Source: Bacteroidota bacterium (GTDB lineage Bacteria; Bacteroidota; Bacteroidia; Chitinophagales; Saprospiraceae). From it: a DNA stretch of 57,783 bases. Where the stretch lies: contig CAUJDW010000070.1 of assembly GCA_963169455.1 (NCBI GenBank), positions 1 to 57,783 of the forward strand, in the 5' to 3' direction. The notes beneath the pieces were generated by a model, which had not been told where the DNA came from, did no database searches, and was given only the letters and a program-made list of their open reading frames with translations. Shown here piece by piece: positions 26,345 through 33,883 of the stretch. Both the position numbers and the translations under genes were made by a program. The number at the start of each line of letters is the position of its first letter. Positions within the stretch are counted from its first letter, which is position 1.

Positions 26345-27454
26345 TCAACCGCCCAGGCGCCTGAACGCGCGGATGCACTCGGAAGCATAGCGCTCCCAGG
26401 TAAACTCCGCCGCCCGCCGCAGGGCGGCTTCCTTCAACTGCCGGCGCTCTTCTTCCTGCAACAGGTACAGGGCTGTCATTTGTTGGGCGATGCTGTCCTC
26501 CCGGTAGGGGTCGGCGTACCAGGCTACCTGCCCGCCGACTTCCGGCAGGCTCGATACGTTGGAACAAACCACCGGGCAGCCGCAGGCGAAGGCCTCCAGC
26601 ACCGGCAATCCGAAACCTTCGTATTCCGAAGGGTAAGCCAGCCCAACTGCGTGGGAATATAACTCCGAAAGCGCCTCATCCGGCACAAAGCCCATCAGGC
26701 GGATGTCCTCCCGGTAGGGGTGTTTTTCCAGTGCTTCGAAAAAAGGCTCGGCTTTCCAGCCCCTCTGCCCTGCGATGAGCAGCAGCACCTTTTCGGAAAC
26801 CCGCTCCCGGAAAAGGCGGTAGGCCTCCAGCAGGCGGGCCAGGTTTTTGCGGGGCTCGATGGTGCCCACCGACAACCAGTAGGGATGCCGGATTTGCTGT
26901 GCTTCCAGATACTCACGGCCGGCCCTCGGAGCGAATCCAGGCTCCAGGCCCAGGTGGATGGTGGCGATCTTGGGAGCCGTGAATGGATAGTGCTTCTCCA
27001 GGTCGGCTGTGGTATGCCCGGAGTTGGACAGAATGAGGCTGGCCCGGCGCAGAATGCCCTTCAGAAATACCTTCTGCAGGAGCTGGCTGTGGTAGCGGTG
27101 GTAATGGGAAAACAGAATGGGCGTCAGGTCGTGGATGGCCGTGATGCGCTTGACCCGCCGCGGCAGGTTGAAGGGCCCGAAATGGGCGGGCTCCAGCACC
27201 GCGTCCACCTTGTGCCACCACAACACCAGAGGAACGACGAAAAACAGCCGAAGGGCCGCCAGCCCCAGCCCGATCCGGTTGTTGGGTATGACGGCCTGGC
27301 GCACGCCGGAAAGCGCAGGGTCGCGTTTTTCCCGTATCAGAAGGTATTCGTTTTCCTGATCGGCGGCCAGCAGGGCGCGCACCAGTTCCCGCGTGAAGAC
27401 GTGAATGCCGCCCTTCTGGTTGTCAATGGGGTCGGCTATGATCGCTATTTTCAT
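26345..27454 (-). CDS. Glycosyltransferase family 4
   Basis: 369 aa GT-B enzyme. The N-terminus KIAIIADPIDNQKGGIHVFT gives the acceptor-site glycine loop; the donor domain contains SVGTIEPRKNLARLLEA and the EX7E region SEYEGFGLPVLEAFACGCPV. This is the mannosyl/glucosyl-type GT4 group common in polysaccharide clusters. ATG at 27454 was chosen because it begins at the first Rossmann strand; it lies 32 bases inside the 3' end of the upstream sulfotransferase-GT4 fusion gene, so the two are co-transcribed. Both share the EPRKNL-type motif, suggesting consecutive steps on one glycan. Confidence 0.88.
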   Translation of the reverse strand: MKIAIIADPIDNQKGGIHVFTRELVRALLAADQENEYLLIREKRDPALSGVRQAVIPNNRIGLGLAALRLFFVVPLVLWWHKVDAVLEPAHFGPFNLPRRVKRITAIHDLTPILFSHYHRYHSQLLQKVFLKGILRRASLILSNSGHTTADLEKHYPFTAPKIATIHLGLEPGFAPRAGREYLEAQQIRHPYWLSVGTIEPRKNLARLLEAYRLFRERVSEKVLLLIAGQRGWKAEPFFEALEKHPYREDIRLMGFVPDEALSELYSHAVGLAYPSEYEGFGLPVLEAFACGCPVVCSNVSSLPEVGGQVAWYADPYREDSIAQQMTALYLLQEEERRQLKEAALRRAAEFTWERYASECIRAFRRLGG

Positions 27455-29480
27455 GCAGGATGGCTTTTTCGTACAGTTGCAGGGTCTCAAAAGCGGTTTT
27501 GAGCCAGGAGAATTGCCTCGCCCGGTTCAGGGCTGCTTCGGCCAGTTCCCGCCGTAGTTCCTTGTCGTGCAGAATGGTTTCCATTTTGGCGGCGATATCG
27601 CCGACGTCTGTAGAACAGGCGGGCAGGCCGCCCCGGCCCACTACCTCCGGCATGGCGCTGTTGTCGCCATATATCACAGGCGTTCCGCACTGCATGGCCT
27701 CCAGGGGAGGCAGCCCGAAGCCTTCATAGTGCGCAATATAGCACACTGCTACGGCATGGGCATACAAAACCGGCAGGTCGGCTTCCTCCACATATCCGGT
27801 GAATACAATATGGGAAGCCAGCGGATGGTTTTTGTCCACCAGCTCGCCAAGCTTCCAGCCTTTCCTGCCGCAGATAACGAGGTAATAGTCGCGGTTCGAA
27901 GGTTTTTCCAGCAGCCGAAGGAAGGCGTCGATGGTATTCTGCAGGTTCTTCCGGGGCTCCAGGGTGGACAGGCACAGCAGGTAAGGATTTTCCGGCAGCT
28001 GGTACTTGCTCCGCACCTGTTCCAGGGGGCCATGGCCGGCGAAGGCCTGGAAACTATCGCGGTTAGCTGCTTCGTATATGGTGTGCACCCTGTCTTCGGC
28101 GACCATCGGGTATTCCCGCAGCAGGTCTTTTCTGGTCGCTTCCGAAACAGCAATGGCCAGCGCCCGGCGCTGCATGATGAACTGCATGCCCTTTTCGGCA
28201 AGTTCGACGTTGTCTTTGGTATGGAACTCGGGGAAAAGCCTGTGTGTCAGGTCGTGAACGGTAAAGACGAATGGCCTGTCGATCTGCCTGACATAGAAAT
28301 AATTCTGGGGCAGCGGCACGTGGATGAGCTGGTATTCATTGCGGACTTTCGATAAGTGCTGCCTGAGTTCGTTGTAATGTTTCCACTGGCGCACCCAGCG
28401 CAGGGCCTTTCGGAAGGGCAAAGCTCTGTAAACCCCGCTGGCCAGCCGGTAAGCAGGCCCCGGCAGCATCCGTTTCATTCCGGATTTGAAAGCGAGCAGG
28501 CCTTTCTCATACTCCAACAGTCCGGAATCGCCCGTGGCGGCAGCGGGAACGGTTTCCTGCTGCCTGGCGCGCCTTTCCAGCAGGATGTCCAAAAAGTCGG
28601 ACAGGGGCAGGATATCGCGGTGCGACAGCACGTCGAAGCGCCATTTTTCGGCTTGCTTTTTCTGAAAGGCCAGCAGGCTGAAGAGCAGTTCTTCGTTATA
28701 CCGCTTCACCCCGTCCATGGTAGGGTCGTTTACCTTGCTGCCTTCGATGAGAATGCGGTAGGGCTGCTTCGGTTTTGCGATGGGCCGGGCGCCGGGGCCT
28801 CGCTGGTAGCCCAGCGATTCCATCACTTCCCCGTGCAATTCCCAGAAAAGCGCTTCGTATTCGGGCGGCATTTCATCTTTCCAGCCGCCGGCTTTGCCGC
28901 GGCGGAAGTTCTTGCGGGCCAGGTCCTCCATCTGCGCCTGGTCGTCGAGGAAATGCTGGCCGCTGCCGTATTTCGGTTTTCCGAATTTGAGGTTCTGGAA
29001 GGAGGGCAGTTTCTCCGGGTTGGGTTCGGGTAAATCCATCACCGCCCGCAGTTTTTCCACCTCGCCGATAGGGTCCCGGATGAGGTCTTCGAAGCGGATG
29101 ACGATATCGGCTATATCGACCCATTGGCGCACGTTTTCCGACCAGCCGCCGAAGAAGCTGCCTTCCATGGCCAATATCGCTTCCAGGAGGTTGATATGGA
29201 AATCGGTGCCCGGCTCGATGATGTCCTTGCGGTGGTGAGCCAGGGAAACCAGGGCGTCCCGCCCGTCGCGCACCAGGTAAACCTTCCTGATGTCCGGGCC
29301 TTCGGGCGCCAGCTGCCCCGGCAGCAGGTGCGTTTTTACGACGGGATAGGTAAAATAGTTCTCCTCCAGCGGATAATTGCTTTCCCGGTGAAACGTACTG
29401 GAGGCAATTCCGTATACCTCGAACAAAACGTTCCGGAAAAAGGTGTTACCCGAGCGGGGGAAAGAGGCTAACCAGATCAT
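27423..29480 (-). CDS. Sulfotransferase-glycosyltransferase (GT4) fusion protein
   Basis: 685 aa in two parts. Residues 1 to about 228 are a PAPS-dependent sulfotransferase: the 5'-phosphosulfate loop FPRSGNTFFRN at 7-17, the 3'-phosphate element RDGRDALVSL at 71-80, and a downstream EDLIRDP. From about 241 a complete GT-B family 4 enzyme begins (RILIEGSKVNDPTMDGVKRY), with LEPRKNLQNTI and HYEGFGLPPLEAMQCG in the donor domain. There is no Met or homopolymer at the junction, and a short basic linker (ARPIAKPKQ) connects the parts, so this looks like a true fusion. It would couple sugar addition and sulfation of the same glycan. First gene of the minus-strand operon. Confidence 0.88.
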   Translation of the reverse strand: MIWLASFPRSGNTFFRNVLFEVYGIASSTFHRESNYPLEENYFTYPVVKTHLLPGQLAPEGPDIRKVYLVRDGRDALVSLAHHRKDIIEPGTDFHINLLEAILAMEGSFFGGWSENVRQWVDIADIVIRFEDLIRDPIGEVEKLRAVMDLPEPNPEKLPSFQNLKFGKPKYGSGQHFLDDQAQMEDLARKNFRRGKAGGWKDEMPPEYEALFWELHGEVMESLGYQRGPGARPIAKPKQPYRILIEGSKVNDPTMDGVKRYNEELLFSLLAFQKKQAEKWRFDVLSHRDILPLSDFLDILLERRARQQETVPAAATGDSGLLEYEKGLLAFKSGMKRMLPGPAYRLASGVYRALPFRKALRWVRQWKHYNELRQHLSKVRNEYQLIHVPLPQNYFYVRQIDRPFVFTVHDLTHRLFPEFHTKDNVELAEKGMQFIMQRRALAIAVSEATRKDLLREYPMVAEDRVHTIYEAANRDSFQAFAGHGPLEQVRSKYQLPENPYLLCLSTLEPRKNLQNTIDAFLRLLEKPSNRDYYLVICGRKGWKLGELVDKNHPLASHIVFTGYVEEADLPVLYAHAVAVCYIAHYEGFGLPPLEAMQCGTPVIYGDNSAMPEVVGRGGLPACSTDVGDIAAKMETILHDKELRRELAEAALNRARQFSWLKTAFETLQLYEKAILHENSDHSRPH

Positions 29481-29639
29481 CGGCTTGTGGATGTTTCCGT
29501 AAAGATTGCTAAATAAAGTCGGTGGTTTTCCGAAAGCCGGCCTCGTACCGGCGCGTGGGCTGTTATACGAACCCCCCCGGTAAAAAAGTTGCCTTTTCTG
29601 CCGACAAAACTTAAAAAATTAGTGCTTAACTTTATCATT
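29481..29639. promoter_or_regulatory. Divergent intergenic region between the two arms of the glycan locus
   Basis: 159 bases between the minus-strand fusion gene and the plus-strand sulfotransferase. A near-match to the -7 box, TAACTTTA, lies about 17 bases before the ATG at 29640. A GCCGGCCTCGTACCGGC hairpin-like segment sits in the middle. It is the likely promoter region for both arms; no operator is recognised. Confidence 0.4.
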
Positions 29640-30392
29640 ATGCAGCATCTGTTGAAGAAATGGCTGGGGGCAGGAAAGCGCGCCCCCATAGAAGAAAAAG
29701 GGCCTCCGGCCGGCGAGGCGGCCCTGGAGCTGATTTCCATCCACATCCCGAAAACCGCCGGCACCTCCTTTCGCAACACCCTCCGGGGTGTTTACGGCGA
29801 ACAGAGCGTGGTGCGCCTCGACATCGGGCTGGTCCGCCAGGAAGTCCGGGTGGAGGAGGAACTCTACAACCAGCCTTTTCTGCCTGCCCACGCCAGGGTG
29901 ATCCACGGGCATTTTTCCTATCCCCTCCTGCTGAAGAACTTTCAGGTGCCGGAGGGAATCCCCGTCATTACCTGGCTTCGGGACCCCGTAGAGCGGGTGA
30001 TTTCCAATTATTTTTACCTGGCCAGGCGGCTGGCCGAGGAGTTGCAGGAAGAGAGAAAAGGGCTAAACATCCTTAAAAAAATGCAGCGCTCCCTGCTGGA
30101 ATACGCCAACTACGAACCCAGCCAGAACCGGATGTCCAAATTCCTGGAAGGGCTGAAGCTGGAGGGCCTTTTTTTCGTCGGCATCCAGGAGGACTACAGC
30201 CATAGCCTGGAAAGGCTGGCAGGGCTGCTCGAATGGCGGGATTTCCCCGTTTTTCACCACAACCAGACCGGAAGCCATGACAGCCTGGTAAGCCCGCAGG
30301 AAAGGGAGCAGATCAGGGCGTGGAACAGCCAGGATGTGGCCTTGTACGAAAAGGCCCTCGAAATGGTTGCCAAAGGGAAATGGGCGCCATGA
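29640..30392 (+). CDS. Sulfotransferase family 2 (carbohydrate sulfotransferase-like), copy 1
   Basis: 250 aa. The 5'-phosphosulfate-binding loop is in ISIHIPKTAGTSFRNTL, with the catalytic-type Lys of PKTAGTS; the 3'-phosphate element is WLRDPVERVISNYFYL. A conserved HGHFSY-type segment and YEPSQNRMSKFLEG follow. This matches the Sulfotransfer_2 group (relatives of heparan 2-O-sulfotransferases), which moves sulfate from PAPS to a sugar hydroxyl. ATG at 29640 was chosen over 29589. Its stop overlaps the start of copy 2 (ATGA). The first few dozen bases of the catalytic region are nearly identical to those of copy 2. Confidence 0.87.
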   Translation: MQHLLKKWLGAGKRAPIEEKGPPAGEAALELISIHIPKTAGTSFRNTLRGVYGEQSVVRLDIGLVRQEVRVEEELYNQPFLPAHARVIHGHFSYPLLLKNFQVPEGIPVITWLRDPVERVISNYFYLARRLAEELQEERKGLNILKKMQRSLLEYANYEPSQNRMSKFLEGLKLEGLFFVGIQEDYSHSLERLAGLLEWRDFPVFHHNQTGSHDSLVSPQEREQIRAWNSQDVALYEKALEMVAKGKWAP

Positions 30393-31048
30393 TCGAGCTG
30401 ATTTCCATCCACATCCCGAAAACCGGCGGCACTTCCTTTTACCACATCCTGCAGCAGGTTTATGGGGAAAGCGTGACGATTTCCTTCAGGCGCCGCGATT
30501 ATCTGTCCATCCTGGAGCGCTTCGGCAGCCTCGAGCGCGGGCTGGGGCCCGGCATCCGGGCAGTGCACGGGCACCTCTATTACAGCGAACTGGCGCCCCT
30601 TCACCGGGCCAGCGGCGCCCGTGTCATCTGTTGGCTGCGCCATCCGGTGGATAGGGTGGCCTCCAACTACCGCTTCTTCCGGCACCGCCTCCTGAACCCC
30701 GAACTGAACCCCGAAGTTTATGAACTGAACAAACACCGGCTCGGCGAAAGCCTGCTGGAATACGCGGCTCTGGACGAGAACCGCAACCGCATGAGCCGCT
30801 TCCTGGAAGGCATCGCCCTGGAAGAGCTGTTTTTCATCGGCTTTCTGGAGGATTTCGACAATGGCCTGCAGCAGCTGGGCCGGCGCCTGGGCTGGCCCCC
30901 GGCCGCCCCGCAGCACATCAATAAAGGGGCATTAAATGCTCCATCGCTTTTGGATGCGGGCCTTTTCGACGAACTGGCAGCCCTGAACCGGGAAGATATG
31001 GAACTCTACGAAGCGGCCCGGAGGCTGGCCGCGGAGCAGGGCGGATAG
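30389..31048 (+). CDS. Sulfotransferase family 2, copy 2
   Basis: 219 aa, tandem paralogue of the gene at 29640. It begins directly at the catalytic core, MIELISIHIPKTGGTSFYHI, with no N-terminal extension; the 3'-phosphate element is WLRHPVDRVASNYRFF and the RNRMSRFLEG block is shared. The canonical Asp of R-D-P in copy 1 is His here (RHPVDR), so the PAPS contact may differ. Start ATG at 30389 overlaps the previous TGA, so translation is coupled. Likely sulfates another position or residue of the same glycan. Confidence 0.86.
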   Translation: MIELISIHIPKTGGTSFYHILQQVYGESVTISFRRRDYLSILERFGSLERGLGPGIRAVHGHLYYSELAPLHRASGARVICWLRHPVDRVASNYRFFRHRLLNPELNPEVYELNKHRLGESLLEYAALDENRNRMSRFLEGIALEELFFIGFLEDFDNGLQQLGRRLGWPPAAPQHINKGALNAPSLLDAGLFDELAALNREDMELYEAARRLAAEQGG

Positions 31049-31185
31049 TTGGGGAGGGTGTTGCTCCCGGGATCACACACATACCCATCCGGCGCCAGGC
31101 GTGAAACGGATACCTTTGTCCCGATGAATTAAAAAATATAATCCGCGGCGCTACAAGCCCGTGTTTAATAGTACTATTTCAAACT

Positions 31186-32208
31186 ATGTCAGAAAAAAAA
31201 CGGCGCGTACTTTTTCACCGTTCCTGGGCCAAGTTCAATGGAGGCACCAGCGGCGGGCAACTGAAAGTCCGGGATGCTTTCGAGCACTTCCGGCTTTCCC
31301 CCATCTTCGAGCCCAGGGTTTACTTTGGAAAGGAAACCGTGTGGTTCGACAACCCGGGCAATGTGTGGCTCCCATACCGGGCGCAGGCCGAGCCGGCCTG
31401 GGAAGTGCGCCCCGATGACGTGCTCTTCTTTGCCGGGCGCGACTGGAAGGTGCTGCCGCCGGAGCAGCGGAATTGCCCTCCCGCGCCGGTGCTCAACATC
31501 GCCCAGCCCCGCCATACAAACACTGGCGACCCCAGGCACGGCTATTTAAAGCACCCCGCCATCCGCATCGCGAAGAGTTCGCTGGGGAAACAAATACTGG
31601 AAGAGTACGGCGTCAACGGGCCCGTGTTCCTCATTCCGGACGCCATAGACATGAGCCTGCTGCCCGATCCCAACCCCCATCCCGACTTCGACGTGCTGAT
31701 CGTGGGCCTCAAAAACCCGGAGATGGCCGAGGCGCTTTACCGGCGCCTGCAGAGCCGCAACTTCTGGCGCCGGCGCAAAATCCGGCTGGGCATTCAGGCG
31801 CCGCCCAAACTGCCTACCCGCCAGGACTTCCTGAACCTCGTCAACCGGGCGCGTATCGTCGCTTTCCTGCCGCTCGATGCGGAGCGCGGGGCCGAGGGTT
31901 TTTACCTGCCCGCTCTGGAGGGCATGGCCATGGAAAAACTGGTGATCTGCCCCTTTGCAGTGGGAAATATCGATTTTTGTATCCCGGGCGAGACCTGCCT
32001 CCAGCCGGAATACACGGAAAAGGCCATCTTCCGGGCCATCCTGCAGGCTTTGGAAATGCCGGAGCGGCAACAACAGGAGATGATCCGAAAGGGCAAGGCG
32101 GCCAGCGGCAACCACCGCATCGAGCAGGAGCGAAAAGCATTACTGGACCTATTACACCAGGCTGATGAAATTTGGAATCAAAAACATCTTTTCCGGTTTG
32201 GGGGCTAG
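31186..32208 (+). CDS. GT-B glycosyltransferase-like protein
   Basis: 340 aa, only weakly recognisable. N-terminus RVLFHRSWAKFNGGTSGGQ looks like a GT-B acceptor domain with a glycine loop. The middle has FLIPDAIDMSLLPDP (the inter-domain switch of many GT4 enzymes), and the C-terminal domain has VIVGLKNPEMAEALYR (written LIVGLKNP in the protein) and EGFYLPALEGMAMEKLVICP, which stands where an EX7E donor motif would be (Glu-Gly-Phe-Tyr-x-Pro-x-x-Glu). A glycosyltransferase acting in this cluster is likely. It overlaps the next sulfotransferase gene by 44 bases in another frame. Confidence 0.72.
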   Translation: MSEKKRRVLFHRSWAKFNGGTSGGQLKVRDAFEHFRLSPIFEPRVYFGKETVWFDNPGNVWLPYRAQAEPAWEVRPDDVLFFAGRDWKVLPPEQRNCPPAPVLNIAQPRHTNTGDPRHGYLKHPAIRIAKSSLGKQILEEYGVNGPVFLIPDAIDMSLLPDPNPHPDFDVLIVGLKNPEMAEALYRRLQSRNFWRRRKIRLGIQAPPKLPTRQDFLNLVNRARIVAFLPLDAERGAEGFYLPALEGMAMEKLVICPFAVGNIDFCIPGETCLQPEYTEKAIFRAILQALEMPERQQQEMIRKGKAASGNHRIEQERKALLDLLHQADEIWNQKHLFRFGG

Positions 32209-33040
32209 GCCCCGGGAGCAGGGGCGCGATGTGCTGCTGACCGGCATTCCGCGCTCCGGCACCACCCTGGCCTGCCGCCTGCTGAGCGAATGCCCGCAGG
32301 TGGTTGCCCTGAACGAGCCGATGGACAAAGACAAGTTCCCGGGCCGCGAAGCTGCCCTGCGGGAAGTGGATGAGGCTTTCCGGGCGTTCCGAAAATCCCT
32401 GCTCCGCTCCGGAACAGCCCTGGCACGCACGGAGGACGGCAGGATCACGGACAACGCCTACGGCCAGAGCCCGGGCCGCCGCGAGCGGGTCGTCCAGCGC
32501 ACGGAGATCCGTTTCGACAAAACCCTGGAACCCGGCTTTACGCTGGTGATGAAACACAATGCGGAATTCACCCTGCTTTTGCCCGAAATTGCCCGGGGCA
32601 GGGAAATCTTCGCCATGGTCCGCAACCCCCTGGCTCTGCTGGGTTCCTGGATGAGCGTCGACGTGCCGGTATCGCGGGGCAGGGTGGCCAAGTCGGCCCG
32701 GCTTTTGCCCGAATTCAACCGGCAACTGGAAGCCATAGAAGGCCTGCTGGAACGGCAGCTTTTTATCCTGTCGTGGTATTTCGGGCGGTACCGGAGCTTT
32801 GCGGAGGATAAGGTGTTGCGATATGAAGAACTCATCAGCAGCAACGGGAGGCTGCTGGAACGGGCCGGCGGGCAGCCGGCGCCCGGGCATTGGGCCCTGG
32901 CCGAAAAGAATACCAACCCGCTTTACGACAAGGCCGCCATCCGGCGGGCCGGCGAAGCCCTGCTGCGCTCGGAAGGGCACTATTGGGCCTTTTACTCCCG
33001 CGGGGAAGTCGAACAACTCTTAAACCGGCTACTGCAGTGA
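32165..33040 (+). CDS. P-loop sulfotransferase (Sulfotransfer_3-like), copy 1
   Basis: 291 aa. 5'-phosphosulfate loop TGIPRSGTTLACRLL near residue 25, then ALNEPMD, a FDKTLEPGFTLVMKHNAEFT core and the 3'-phosphate element MVRNPLALLGSW. The family transfers sulfate from PAPS to hydroxyls of small molecules or glycans. It overlaps the upstream GT-like gene and ends in a GTGA overlap with copy 2, so the run from 31186 to 33852 behaves as one coupled unit. Closely similar in layout to its downstream neighbour. Confidence 0.85.
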   Translation: MKFGIKNIFSGLGARPREQGRDVLLTGIPRSGTTLACRLLSECPQVVALNEPMDKDKFPGREAALREVDEAFRAFRKSLLRSGTALARTEDGRITDNAYGQSPGRRERVVQRTEIRFDKTLEPGFTLVMKHNAEFTLLLPEIARGREIFAMVRNPLALLGSWMSVDVPVSRGRVAKSARLLPEFNRQLEAIEGLLERQLFILSWYFGRYRSFAEDKVLRYEELISSNGRLLERAGGQPAPGHWALAEKNTNPLYDKAAIRRAGEALLRSEGHYWAFYSRGEVEQLLNRLLQ

Positions 33041-33852
33041 ACAATCCGCAGAGAAATATCATTCTGACGGGCCCACCCCGTTCCGGCACCACCCTGGCCT
33101 GCTACCTGCTCAACAAGGCGCCCGACACCGTCGCCCTGCACGAGCCGATGAACCTGCGCATGTTTCCCGATCCGGAGGGCGGGCTATTGTCCATCGCCTC
33201 CTTTTTCCGGGAGATGCGCCATTCCCTGCTCACCGACGGCACAGCCGTTGCCAAAGTGGCCGGCGACAAGATACCCGACAACCCTTTTCAGCAGGTAGAG
33301 GGCGGGCGGCGGCAAAGCATCGTGCAGAAAGGGGCTGTGTTTTTCGACAAAACGCTGTCGGAAGATTTTTACCTGGTGATCAAACAGAATGCGCACTTCA
33401 CCTTTCTGCTGGACAGGCTGCGGGAGCAGTACCCCTGCTTTGCCGTCATCCGGAACCCCGTGTCCACCATCGCCTCCTGGAACACCATTCAGGCGCCGGT
33501 GGCCAGGGGCAACCTGACGGTGTTGAAAACCCTGAACCCAGGCCTGTACGAGGAACTGGAACGCATCCCCGGTCTGCTCGACAGGCAGGTGCGCCTGGCC
33601 CACGAGCTGTTCGCCTGTTATCTCCAACTGGGAGAGGAGCAGCTTATCCGCTATGAACAGATGGCCGAAAGCGGCGGCGCCGCCCTGGGGCGGATCATTC
33701 CGGAAGCGGCTGCCCTGAATGAAACATTGGAAAGTAAAAACCGTAATAAACTATACCCCCGGCAATTGCTGGATGAGATAAAGGCCGCCTTGTTATCCTT
33801 TGATGGCGCATATTGGGCTTTTTATTCCAGGGATGAGGTGGAGCGCATTTAA
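33037..33852 (+). CDS. P-loop sulfotransferase (Sulfotransfer_3-like), copy 2
   Basis: 271 aa paralogue of the preceding gene: TGPPRSGTTLACYLLNKAP, ALHEPMN, FFDKTLSEDFYLVIKQNAHFT and VIRNPVSTIASW align block by block. The GTG at 33037 overlaps the previous TGA and leads straight into the first strand (NNPQRNIILTG); the longer upstream frame lies inside the previous gene and has no family similarity. Both copies end in YWAFYSR and an EVE segment. A tandem duplication specialised for two acceptor sites is the simple reading. Confidence 0.85.
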   Translation: MNNPQRNIILTGPPRSGTTLACYLLNKAPDTVALHEPMNLRMFPDPEGGLLSIASFFREMRHSLLTDGTAVAKVAGDKIPDNPFQQVEGGRRQSIVQKGAVFFDKTLSEDFYLVIKQNAHFTFLLDRLREQYPCFAVIRNPVSTIASWNTIQAPVARGNLTVLKTLNPGLYEELERIPGLLDRQVRLAHELFACYLQLGEEQLIRYEQMAESGGAALGRIIPEAAALNETLESKNRNKLYPRQLLDEIKAALLSFDGAYWAFYSRDEVERI

Positions 33853-33883
33853 CAGAAATTTTCAACTTCAAGGCTTCGACGAC

